A stretch of 17,545 nt of DNA from Bacillota bacterium. GTDB taxonomy: Bacteria > Bacillota > Clostridia > Acetivibrionales > DSM-1351. Shown here piece after piece: positions 6,947 to 13,516 of the stretch (position 1 is its first letter; each line of letters begins with the position of its first letter). Both the position numbers and the translations under genes were made by a program. The DNA lies in contig JAEYTP010000002.1 in NCBI GenBank assembly GCA_023433945.1, positions 1 to 17,545 on the forward strand. Reading direction: 5' to 3'. Under the pieces are notes generated by a model. It was not told where the DNA came from. It was given only the letters and a program-made list of their open reading frames with translations, and ran no database searches.

Positions 6947-7411
6947 TCACTTGCCCTTTTGTATCTTAAATACTATTTTTTTAACATTACTTTGTGATTC
7001 ACTTATGCAGCACGGTAAGTGCCCCTCTCCCGGGTAAAAGATAGCGAACATTCCCTCTGAAAGAGTGACATTTGTATAATTCTTGGGCCCACTATAAAAA
7101 ATGATGTCATTTTGTTCACTGTAATCCACTACTGGGGTAAGCACTTCGATTGGAGAATAGCCTACCAATTCTTCACCACCATAAATGAACTGCACATCGA
7201 TATACTTTCTATGTGATTCCCATTTAACATCATTGCTGTTCTTAGTTTGATACTGCTGAACCAGCGCAAAAAGCTTATTGTCGTCCATTAAATACTTGCC
7301 ACAAACCAAATCTGAATCATGCTTGTGGTCAAGAATAAACCTCTCAACCTCAGCTAGCTGGTGTAATACCCCTAAATACAAATTTATATTACATAATTTA
7401 TCTACAATCAT
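6947..7411 (-). CDS. YhcH/YjgK/YiaL family protein (NanQ-type)
   Basis: A 154-residue cupin-like protein of the usual length. Family motifs: WESHRKYIDVQFIYGGEE (64-81, with His67 and the acidic/Gln pattern of the metal site) and FYPGEGHLPCC (125-135, His131). One member, E. coli NanQ (YhcH), speeds anomer interconversion of sialic acid; others sit in beta-galactosidase and pentose operons. Here it lies between a BNR-fold glycosidase and a pyruvate aldolase. An anomerase for a freshly released 2-keto-3-deoxy sugar acid, delivering the form the aldolase needs, is therefore the natural reading. AGGT precedes the ATG, and the gap to the aldolase gene is 33 nt. Confidence 0.87.
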   Translation of the reverse strand: MIVDKLCNINLYLGVLHQLAEVERFILDHKHDSDLVCGKYLMDDNKLFALVQQYQTKNSNDVKWESHRKYIDVQFIYGGEELVGYSPIEVLTPVVDYSEQNDIIFYSGPKNYTNVTLSEGMFAIFYPGEGHLPCCISESQSNVKKIVFKIQKGK

Positions 7412-7475
7412 GTTTTTACCTCAACATTTAAACGAAATATAAAATAAGAACAACTAAATTCACAACCAAATTAAT

Positions 7476-8498
7476 TTACTTGAGCTTTATATTCCAAAAA
7501 GCAATGCTTCTTCTGTCAAATGTATATGTTATAAATATTTCTTTGTCTTTTGTAATTATGGCAGGATAAGAATACTCGCCTTCGCCCTCATCAAGAGTAA
7601 TACTATCCCCCCATGTAATTCCATTGTCATAAGATATGCTTAGTACTATAGGTGTTCGCGGCCCCCAGTTAATTCCGACAGGGTTATAAACCAATACTAG
7701 AGTTCCATCATCTAGCTTAGCTACATCAATACCGCTATTGTTATTTGGAAGAGCTGTAGCATACGCCTTGCTCCACGTTTTCCCACCATCATACGAGTCA
7801 CTTCTGTATATTTTACCTTCACTAGATCTATTCATCATGTGCACAACATTTGGTTCCGACTCCCAAAGAGTTGGCTGAATAATCCCTCTTCCCTTAAAGG
7901 ATTGTTCAGAGACCGCAATGTTACTATTCACTCTCTCAATATTTCTATAATCAATGTCTTCTATCATAACCTCATTACTTTTAGTCCAAGTCTTGCTTAC
8001 GTTATCATAAATGTCCGCCCTACTCTTCCAAATACCATTTATCTCGGTAGATGCTGGTGCCACAATATTCCCATTAGAAAGCTTAATTACTTTGCATCTT
8101 GCTGGACCTCTACCACCGCTTGTATCACCGCTAACTAGTTCTACAGGCTCACTCCATGTATTGCCGTTGTCTTCAGAAATCATTACTTTTGTATACCAAT
8201 CGCTAATTACTCTCCCTACCTTGTAAAATAGCATGACATTTCCGTTGTCAAGTGTGTAAAGGACGGGGTTCCAATTTGGTTGCCCTATATCATCTGCTAG
8301 CTTTTTGGGTACACTCCATATTCCATCATTGTTCCTCAATGCACCCCATATTGCCATATCATCTGCTCCTTCAGCTGAGCCCGCAAACCATGCTGACATT
8401 ATGTTTCCATTTCTAAGTAACGTCACAGTAGATGCATGACATGATTTAAAGTATTTATCTTGTTCAAATATTAACTCCTTTTTAAATTCTGAAAACAT
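7476..8498 (-). CDS. BNR-repeat beta-propeller glycosidase, sialidase-like (intracellular)
   Basis: A 340-residue protein with three Asp-boxes (SEDNGNTW 108-115, SYDGGKTW 235-242, SYDNGITW 289-296) of the six-bladed sialidase fold. It matches the BNR_2-type neuraminidase-like pattern: HASTVTLLRNGNIMSAWFAG early, NWNPVLY and LFYKVG near 75-95, GIIQPTLW near 205-212, LPNNNSGIDVAKLDDGTLVLVYN at 250-272, and GEGEYSYPAIIT near 305-316. There is no signal peptide or membrane segment, so it probably acts in the cytoplasm on an imported oligosaccharide. The N-terminal FRIP arginine motif of classical GH33 sialidases is not seen, so sialic acid specificity should not be assumed. It is directly downstream of the transporter genes and upstream of the YhcH and aldolase genes. 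Best call: hydrolase releasing a 2-keto-3-deoxy acid from a glycan fragment; the exact sugar is inferred. Confidence 0.82.
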   Translation of the reverse strand: MFSEFKKELIFEQDKYFKSCHASTVTLLRNGNIMSAWFAGSAEGADDMAIWGALRNNDGIWSVPKKLADDIGQPNWNPVLYTLDNGNVMLFYKVGRVISDWYTKVMISEDNGNTWSEPVELVSGDTSGGRGPARCKVIKLSNGNIVAPASTEINGIWKSRADIYDNVSKTWTKSNEVMIEDIDYRNIERVNSNIAVSEQSFKGRGIIQPTLWESEPNVVHMMNRSSEGKIYRSDSYDGGKTWSKAYATALPNNNSGIDVAKLDDGTLVLVYNPVGINWGPRTPIVLSISYDNGITWGDSITLDEGEGEYSYPAIITKDKEIFITYTFDRRSIAFWNIKLK

Positions 8499-8537
8499 AA
8501 TTCACCTCATATTAGGATCATCTTAAAAATCATTTTT

Positions 8538-9371
8538 TTAACCCTTTATACCAGAGCTAGCTATACCTTCAACAAAGTAGCGCTGCAAAAATAGGAATAC
8601 TATAACTGTCGGGATTATTGCCATACAAGCTCCCGCAAGTGATGGTCCGTATTGAAATTGAGCATTTGATCCCGCATTCCCCATAAACTGTGCTATACCT
8701 ACAGGCAATGGTTTCAAATCATTATCCCTTATTGCTATCAAAGGCCAAAGGAAGTTATTCCAGTTTGATATAAAGGTTAGTATTGTAACAGTTGCTAAAG
8801 CGGGTTTTGCAAGTGGTAGCATTATTTTGCCAAATATAGTAAAGTCATTGCAACCATCTATTCTTGCTGCTTCCTCAAGTTCATTTGGTATGCCCTTGAA
8901 AAAGCTTGTTAGTATAAATACACTTGTTACATTAGCACCTGCAACAAGAATTATTGATGCATATGAGTTTAGCAAATTAATTGTTGACATCATAAAGAAT
9001 AGAGGTACAATGTATGCCTGCATTGGTATTAATAGCATTGAAACGATAAGACCAAACAATACTTTTTTGAACCTGAACTGCAATCTTCCGAAGGCATATG
9101 CAGCAAGTGAAGCTATTACAAGTACCAAGGCAGTGGAGCTAACAGTTAAAATTATACTATTGAGGCCCCAACTTAAATACGGATACTTCTCTAGTACTGA
9201 TGTATAATTCTCCATGGTAAAATTGTACGGTATCCATTCTGGGGGATATGATACTATATCATTTTCGGGTTTAACTGAAGATACCAATGACCATAGTAAG
9301 GGAAACAAAAACATTGCTCCTGTGAATATTAATAGGACATAGGTAATTATTCTTTTAATTGAAGCATTCAC
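8538..9371 (-). CDS. Carbohydrate ABC transporter permease, MalG-type (CUT1)
   Basis: A 277-residue inner-membrane permease with six predicted hydrophobic segments, the first at about residues 10-32. The EAA loop that docks on the ATPase reads EEAARIDGCNDFTIFGKIML. The C-terminus QRYFVEGIASSGIKG is typical of MalG/UgpE-like permeases (the usual form ends in G-x-x-x-G-A-V-K-G). It starts 12 nt after the MalF-type partner gene ends, and the two would form the transmembrane heterodimer. No ATPase gene lies in the operon; CUT1 systems of Gram-positives commonly share an MsmK/MsmX-type ATPase encoded elsewhere, which is assumed here. Confidence 0.92.
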   Translation of the reverse strand: MNASIKRIITYVLLIFTGAMFLFPLLWSLVSSVKPENDIVSYPPEWIPYNFTMENYTSVLEKYPYLSWGLNSIILTVSSTALVLVIASLAAYAFGRLQFRFKKVLFGLIVSMLLIPMQAYIVPLFFMMSTINLLNSYASIILVAGANVTSVFILTSFFKGIPNELEEAARIDGCNDFTIFGKIMLPLAKPALATVTILTFISNWNNFLWPLIAIRDNDLKPLPVGIAQFMGNAGSNAQFQYGPSLAGACMAIIPTVIVFLFLQRYFVEGIASSGIKG

Positions 9372-9383
9372 GGCTATTCCCTC

Positions 9384-10244
9384 CTATATCTCATCTTTAA
9401 TTAGTTTTGATTTAAGCTGAATCAATACAACTAAGATAACCAACAAAGATACTCCCAATGTTGAACCATAGCCAATATCATAATTTTGGAAAGCAGAACT
9501 ATATAAGTATTGAACAATTGTCAGGGTTGAGGTTCCAGGCCCACCGTTTGTCATTACAAAAATCTGATCAAATATTTGTATTACGTTTATCATAGTAAGT
9601 GTAACAACCATTGATGTGATAGGCATTAATAGTGGAAGTGTTATTTTTGTAAAGGTTTGAACTCCATTCGCACCATCTATTCTGCTAGCCTCATATAATT
9701 CCGGTGATATATCCTGCAAGCCTGCCAAGTACAGTATCATGTTATATCCCAAGTAAGACCAGACCGTAACTATTGCAACAGAGAATAATGCCCATTTTTC
9801 ATTTGTCAACCACTCTACCCCTGAAAACCCCATTGCCTTAAGATAATAGTTCAAAATACCAAAGTTATTATCATACAGCCAGTTCCAAATGATACCTACT
9901 ACCGCTGGAATTAATACATATGGGATTATTGAGACTGTTCTTACAGCACTTGTGAGTTTTACTTTTTGGTTCATTAAAACTGCTAAAAGCAAACTGCCAA
10001 TTATTAAAATTGGAAGAGTCATTAAAAAAAACAGCAATGTGTTCTTTAGTGATATTGTAAAATATGGGTCTTTAACTAATCTTACAAAATTTTTAAACCC
10101 ATTAAACTTGGCGTCACCGACAATGTTCCATTTAAATAAGCTCATAAACAATCCGCCTACACTTGGAACCACTCTAAAAACAAAGAAAATCAATAAGTAC
10201 GGCAATAAGAACAATGCTGCAACTTTTCCTTGTGACTTTTTCAT
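9384..10244 (-). CDS. Carbohydrate ABC transporter permease, MalF/UgpA-type (CUT1)
   Basis: A 286-residue membrane protein with the sugar-permease start KVAALFLLPYLLIFFVFRVVPS and further segments around residues 70-90, 105-125, 155-175, 200-225 and 260-278. The EAA motif YEASRIDGANGVQTFTKITLP is followed by LLMPITS, and the segment FVMTNGGPGTSTLTIVQYLY is the conserved late loop of MalF/UgpA proteins. It pairs with the downstream MalG-type protein. CUT1 family membership implies uptake of di- or oligosaccharides more often than monosaccharides, which fits an intracellular glycosidase next door. GAAGGG lies upstream of the ATG. A stable hairpin separates it from the binding-protein gene and may lower its expression relative to that gene. 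Confidence 0.92.
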   Translation of the reverse strand: MKKSQGKVAALFLLPYLLIFFVFRVVPSVGGLFMSLFKWNIVGDAKFNGFKNFVRLVKDPYFTISLKNTLLFFLMTLPILIIGSLLLAVLMNQKVKLTSAVRTVSIIPYVLIPAVVGIIWNWLYDNNFGILNYYLKAMGFSGVEWLTNEKWALFSVAIVTVWSYLGYNMILYLAGLQDISPELYEASRIDGANGVQTFTKITLPLLMPITSMVVTLTMINVIQIFDQIFVMTNGGPGTSTLTIVQYLYSSAFQNYDIGYGSTLGVSLLVILVVLIQLKSKLIKDEI

Positions 10245-10343
10245 AGTTTAGTCAACCCTTCATATAATTTTTTATGTCAAAAAGAGTTTTTTATATAATT
10301 ATTTTTAAATGAAGTATTTTTTTAATAGACCTTAATACTACGT

Positions 10344-10387
10344 TTTATTAAAGCCACAGCTGATACAACAGTCGTGGCTTTAATAAA
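10344..10387 (-). other. Stable intercistronic hairpin between binding-protein and permease genes
   Basis: Arms of 14 bp (10344-10357 and 10374-10387, TTTATTAAAGCCAC on the minus strand) are perfectly complementary. An inner CTG/CAG pair (10360-10362 and 10369-10371) extends the stem. It begins 11 nt after the binding-protein stop codon. No run of Ts follows on the minus strand (sequence continues TAATAAAACG), so it is more likely an mRNA 3'-end stabiliser or processing stop than a strong terminator. This would give more binding protein than permease, as is common in sugar ABC operons. Confidence 0.7.
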
Positions 10388-10397
10388 CACTATGATA

Positions 10398-11735
10398 TTA
10401 CTGTTGTGCTAATAAAGCGTTTATTTCTTGAACTAGCTTCTTTGCAATTTCTTTTGTATCTTTATTGTTGAGTACTGTATCTTGAGCAGCTGTAAGAATT
10501 GGGCTTGGCGCTGCGCTTGAGAATATCTGTGTAGCCATTGGATGTGCTGGGAGGAAGCTAACAGTATTTAGTTCTTCTATATATGCTGCTCTTCCCTTTA
10601 ATGATTTAACAGTTTCAAGAGCACTCTTGAGTGCAGGTAATTGTCCTGATGTTCCCCATGAAGATGAGTTGTTTGATACCCATTTTACAAACTCTGATAC
10701 TGCAGCCTTCCTTGCATCATCAGCTTTTTCGTTCAATGGGAACATTAAACCTTCTGCAGCTCCCCACATCTTGCCATTGCCAAATACTGTTGGATATACT
10801 GCTGTATCCCAATTCAAGCTTGTTGCTTCTAATCCTGACAACTGCCAGTTTCCGTCTACAATTGTTGCTACTTTTCCCGCTTTAAAATCATCTATGGCTG
10901 ATTTCTCGCCCTTTGGAACTACATTATATTTAAATACTAAGTCTTGAATAAAGCTAAGTGCTTGTGCTGCCTTATCTTCATCAAGCTTTAACTCTTTCAT
11001 ATCCGCTGAAAATGTATTTGCATCTTGCTGATTTAGTAAACCATAGAACTGATAGAATGTATGATGGTTCATATTGAAACCAAGACCATACTGAACAATA
11101 TTGTTTGCATCAAAGCCAGCTTCGTTTGGATGTTTTCCATTTTTATCAAGTGTCAACTTCTGTGCTGTTGCTATAAGCTCTTCTCCGGTTTTTGGTGCTG
11201 CTGTGATACCTTGCTTATCGTACATATCCTTGTTGTAAATCAATGCATGCATATTAACACCAATAGGCACTGCATATTGAACACCATTGTAGCTACAGCC
11301 CTTCCAAGCACTTTCCATGTAATCAGCTTCATTTAAGCCAAGACTTGCTACTGCTTTGTCATCGAGAACTCCCATATCAGCGAATTGGCCAATTTCAAAT
11401 GTGTGAGTAGCAATAATATCAGGTGGGTTTCCTGCTTTATAGTCTGTTAAAAACTTTGTGAACATCTGAGTCCATTGTAACGATGAAAATTCTACCTGGA
11501 TTTTAGTTTGTTCTGCATTGAACTTGTTAACTAGGGCCGTCATTATGTCTAGGTCAGTACCTGTCCAACCACCATAATAAGTGAGCTTGATTGGTTCTGT
11601 AGATTGTTGTGTTGTTTGTGATGATGTGCTAGTAGTGGAATCAGAAACATCTGAATTATTAGAGCCACATCCCCCAAACATTGTAGTAATCATAGCTACA
11701 CTCAATACAATCGGCAAAATCTTCTTAAATTTCAT
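10398..11735 (-). CDS. Extracellular sugar-binding lipoprotein of the ABC transporter (CUT1)
   Basis: A 445-residue family-1-type solute-binding protein. The N-terminus is a lipoprotein signal peptide (MKFKKILPIVLSVAMITTMF) with lipobox FGGC and lipidation Cys23, followed by a Ser/Thr/Gln-rich linker to about residue 50. The mature domain starts IKLTYYGGWTGTDLDIMTALVNKFN, followed by PPDIIATHTFEIGQFADMGVL and, later, the FKAGKVATIVDGNWQLSGLE hinge region of sugar-binding proteins. It would be anchored outside the membrane and deliver a glycan fragment to the two permeases. It is the first gene of the operon, with AGGAGGG at 11743-11749, 7 nt before the ATG, the strongest ribosome binding site in the operon. 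The ligand cannot be read from sequence; the downstream enzymes suggest an acidic, 2-keto-3-deoxy-sugar-containing oligosaccharide. Confidence 0.93.
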   Translation of the reverse strand: MKFKKILPIVLSVAMITTMFGGCGSNNSDVSDSTTSTSSQTTQQSTEPIKLTYYGGWTGTDLDIMTALVNKFNAEQTKIQVEFSSLQWTQMFTKFLTDYKAGNPPDIIATHTFEIGQFADMGVLDDKAVASLGLNEADYMESAWKGCSYNGVQYAVPIGVNMHALIYNKDMYDKQGITAAPKTGEELIATAQKLTLDKNGKHPNEAGFDANNIVQYGLGFNMNHHTFYQFYGLLNQQDANTFSADMKELKLDEDKAAQALSFIQDLVFKYNVVPKGEKSAIDDFKAGKVATIVDGNWQLSGLEATSLNWDTAVYPTVFGNGKMWGAAEGLMFPLNEKADDARKAAVSEFVKWVSNNSSSWGTSGQLPALKSALETVKSLKGRAAYIEELNTVSFLPAHPMATQIFSSAAPSPILTAAQDTVLNNKDTKEIAKKLVQEINALLAQQ

Positions 11736-11798
11736 ATCTGTGCCCTCCTAAAAATTATATATTTTCCTTAAAGAAACTATGTTCCTTATAAGCATTTA

Positions 11799-11827
11799 AT
11801 AATATGTTCTAAGTTAAAACCTGAAAA
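11799..11827 (-). promoter_or_regulatory. Candidate promoter of the catabolic operon
   Basis: On the minus strand TTTTCA (11822-11827), a 17-bp spacer and TATTAT (11799-11804) give a fair sigma-A match just upstream of the binding-protein gene. An alternative is TTGTCC (11851-11856), 17 bp, TCTAAA (11828-11833). With the first, the operator at 11830-11844 sits next to the -35; with the second, it overlaps the -10 and spacer. Either suits regulation by the adjacent IclR protein. Confidence 0.45.
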
Positions 11828-11829
11828 TT

Positions 11830-11844
11830 TAGAACACTGTTCAT
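11830..11844. promoter_or_regulatory. Operator-like palindrome 1 (IclR-type site at operon promoter)
   Basis: TAGAACACTGTTCAT contains GAAC-ACT-GTTC. It matches the site at 12062-12076 at 12 of 15 positions and has the same 15-bp size. It is positioned on the candidate operon promoter. Confidence 0.55.
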
Positions 11845-11907
11845 TAATGTGGACAATTAATATGTTGATCTTGGTGTCTTTTATTGTATTATGAAAATTT
11901 TTATAAT

Positions 11908-12016
11908 GTAAACTCTGATTGATTTATGAGCTGATTAAATGTAGACCCTGATGATTTCTAAATTATTAGCATAAGGTAAATTCTGATGTACGAGCTGATT
12001 ATCAGTCAAATTCTGG
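11908..12016. repeat. Four degenerate direct repeats (GTAAAyTCTGAT) upstream of the operon
   Basis: Copies: GTAAACTCTGAT (11908-11919), GTAGACCCTGAT (11941-11952), GTAAATTCTGAT (11976-11987) and GTCAAATTCTGG (12005-12016), at spacings of 33, 35 and 29 bp, about three helical turns. Copies 1 and 3 are each followed by GAGCTGATTA (11928-11937 and 11992-12001). They lie between two operator-like palindromes in the 394-bp gap, so they may bind a second regulator or be remnants of duplication. I do not recognise the motif. Confidence 0.55.
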
Positions 12017-12061
12017 TACTTTTTATTTTGTGTTACACATTTAAACTAAATTTACAATAAT

Positions 12062-12076
12062 TTGAACATTGTTCAA
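12062..12076. promoter_or_regulatory. Operator-like palindrome 2
   Basis: TTGAACATTGTTCAA is a perfect palindrome (6-bp arms, 3-bp centre). It is the best copy of the motif shared with 11830-11844 and 12907-12921. It lies upstream of the operon promoter and downstream of the regulator gene. Its GAAC...GTTC layout is reminiscent of the KdgR (IclR family) box, recalled from memory. Confidence 0.6.
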
Positions 12077-12093
12077 TATTGTAGAACAAAGGA

Positions 12094-12112
12094 AATGCGG
12101 ATGTACCGCATT
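12094..12112 (-). other. Short GC-rich hairpin after the regulator gene
   Basis: AATGCGG and CCGCATT form a perfect 7-bp stem around ATGTA, starting 18 nt past the regulator stop codon. The minus strand continues TTCCTTTGTTC, so the U-tract is poor. It may be a weak terminator of the regulator transcript, or an operator. Confidence 0.4.
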
Positions 12113-12129
12113 AATATTTGCATTAATAA

Positions 12130-12882
12130 TTATTGTAATATTTTACACAATTCTAAACTCATACTAGTAAGCAGATTTGCATACTCGTTTAACTTTTGAT
12201 CACTAAACCTTAGAGATGGGCCTGAAATGCTAAAGCCTCCCACTAACTCTCCCCTAATATTTTTAATTGGAACGGCAACGCACTTTATACCATACTCATG
12301 CTCCATATTGTCAATAGCATACCCTCTTTCTCTTATTAACGACAATTCCTGCTTTAGGACTCCCATGTCAGTAATAGTATTAGAGGTATATTTTATTAAT
12401 CCATTTGCTGCTATTTGGTCTAAAACCTGTTCTGGAAGATGTGCAAGGATTGCTTTACCAACCCCTGTGCAATACATTGGTGCCTTAACACCTACAATAG
12501 ATCTGCCAGGCGTTATACCTGTTGGATAATGTGCATTCAAATAAACAATCTCATGACCTGATGGGACTGCTAAGTAGACACTTTCATTTCCGTAATTACT
12601 TACACGTTCCATATAAGGTTTCATTATTTTTCTAAGATCATTTGAAGTACAAAGGTTATAGTTTAATTGGAGAATCTTTAACCCTAGTCTATATTTGTTG
12701 TTTTGCAAATTTTTTTCTAATATACCGCACTTTTCAAATGTTGTTACAGTATTATGAATAGAGCTTTTGTACATTCCTGACAATTCAGCTAATTCAGAAA
12801 TACCTCTTTCAGGATTATCTATGGTAAAATAATCAAGTAGCTTTATAGCTTTGTATAAAGATTTTACTTTTACCTCTTCCAT
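12130..12882 (-). CDS. IclR family transcriptional regulator
   Basis: A 250-residue protein with an N-terminal winged helix (residues about 8-65: SLYKAIKLLDYFTIDNPERGISELAELSGMYKSSIHNTVTTFEKCGILEK is the typical pattern) and a C-terminal IclR effector-binding domain (KAPMYCTGVGKAILAHLPE around 130-150, then the GGFSISGPSLRF end region). IclR proteins bind as dimers or tetramers to palindromic operators and sense small acids; KdgR, which senses 2-keto-3-deoxygluconate, belongs to this family. It lies just upstream of and in the same direction as the catabolic operon. Three copies of one palindrome flank it: one in its own promoter region, two before the operon. Autorepression and repression of the operon, relieved by a pathway intermediate, is the likely mode. 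GGAG at 12892-12895 precedes the ATG. Confidence 0.92.
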   Translation of the reverse strand: MEEVKVKSLYKAIKLLDYFTIDNPERGISELAELSGMYKSSIHNTVTTFEKCGILEKNLQNNKYRLGLKILQLNYNLCTSNDLRKIMKPYMERVSNYGNESVYLAVPSGHEIVYLNAHYPTGITPGRSIVGVKAPMYCTGVGKAILAHLPEQVLDQIAANGLIKYTSNTITDMGVLKQELSLIRERGYAIDNMEHEYGIKCVAVPIKNIRGELVGGFSISGPSLRFSDQKLNEYANLLTSMSLELCKILQ

Positions 12883-12902
12883 TTACATAGTCTCCGTTCA
12901 TC

Positions 12903-12925
12903 AATGTTGAATGGTGTTCAACATT
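12903..12925. promoter_or_regulatory. Operator-like palindrome 3 (regulator autoregulation)
   Basis: Arms AATGTTGAA and TTCAACATT (9 bp, perfect) flank TGGTG. The core TTGAATGGTGTTCAA (12907-12921) matches the site at 12062-12076 at 12 of 15 positions. It begins just downstream of the -10 box of the regulator promoter and ends 20 bp before the start codon, ideal for autorepression. Confidence 0.65.
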
Positions 12926-12936
12926 TTATTGATTTA

Positions 12937-12965
12937 ATTATATTTCAGGAATTTTTTGCTGTCAA
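12937..12965 (-). promoter_or_regulatory. Consensus sigma-A promoter of the IclR regulator gene
   Basis: On the minus strand TTGACA (12960-12965), 17-bp spacer, TATAAT (12937-12942): both hexamers are perfect. The predicted start is near 12930, leaving a leader of about 50 nt that contains the palindrome at 12903-12925. Confidence 0.85.
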
Positions 12966-13022
12966 GGTACTTTTTCTAAATTATAATAAAAATATTTATA
13001 ATTAACAGAATTAATGATCACT

Positions 13023-13050
13023 AAAAAAAGAGGTTAAAACCTCTTTTTTT
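13023..13050 (-). terminator. Terminator overlapping the folA stop codon
   Basis: AAAAAAAGAGGTT and AACCTCTTTTTTT are perfect 13-bp complements separated by 2 bases (realistic loop 6 nt). On the minus strand the stem ends in T7, a standard intrinsic terminator; the symmetry makes it potentially bidirectional. The folA stop codon (13034-13036) lies in the loop. Confidence 0.85.
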
Positions 13051-13516
13051 CATATACTTTAAAATAATAATCATATGGATTTTTTTCATCCCTAGTTCCT
13101 TTTATAAAGGAAACCAGCTCCCACTGGGAAAAGTCTATATTATCTAGCTTGGTATCCCCTTTAAAATCTTCATCAATATATGTCACATACATCTTCTGAG
13201 CATCGTCTATAAACTGTTTGTAGATGTCTGCCCCGCCTATTATAAAAGCATCATTACCAGCCTCAAGAAGTGCCTGCTCCTTTGAATTACATATAACACA
13301 CCCTGGAGCTTCAAAGGAACTATCCCTCGTAATTATTATATTTTTCCTACCGGGTAGGGGCCTCCCGATAGATTCATAAGTCTTTCTCCCCATAATAACA
13401 GGATAGCCCATTGTAACCTTTTTAAAGTAAGCGAGGTCCGCCGGGATGCACCATGGTAACTTATTCTCACAACCAATAACCTTATTTCTCGAAATACCAA
13501 AAATTAATGCAATCAT
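13034..13516 (-). CDS. folA: Dihydrofolate reductase
   Basis: A 160-residue protein that reduces dihydrofolate to tetrahydrofolate with NADPH, restoring the cofactor used up by thymidylate synthase. Landmarks: substrate-binding IPADLAYFKK with catalytic Asp27 and Trp22 at E. coli numbering, the NADPH-binding MGRKTYESIGRPLPGRKNIIITR (42-64), and IIGGADIY (92-99). Length matches the family (about 160). Its ATG overlaps the thyA stop codon in ATGA (13513-13516), so translation is probably coupled. It is the last gene of its unit; the terminator hairpin overlaps its 3' end. Confidence 0.97.
   Translation of the reverse strand: MIALIFGISRNKVIGCENKLPWCIPADLAYFKKVTMGYPVIMGRKTYESIGRPLPGRKNIIITRDSSFEAPGCVICNSKEQALLEAGNDAFIIGGADIYKQFIDDAQKMYVTYIDEDFKGDTKLDNIDFSQWELVSFIKGTRDEKNPYDYYFKVYEKKRF

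Noticed and set aside
7839..8226. Plus-strand frames opposite the BNR gene
   Set aside because: Antisense shadows of a well-conserved coding sequence, with no ribosome binding site or motif.
3821..8498. Classical sialic acid (Neu5Ac) catabolic operon
   Set aside because: BNR, YhcH and NanA-like genes suggest it, but NanE, NanK, NagA and NagB are absent and the kinase and isomerase are of ribokinase and arabinose-5-P-isomerase type. Not strictly excluded if those genes lie elsewhere.
10344..10387. Hairpin as a full transcription terminator
   Set aside because: No run of Ts follows on the transcribed strand and the downstream permeases need the same transcript; called an intercistronic stabiliser instead.
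11908..12016. CRISPR array
   Set aside because: Repeats are only about 12 bp, degenerate, four in number, with no cas genes; spacing alone resembles an array.
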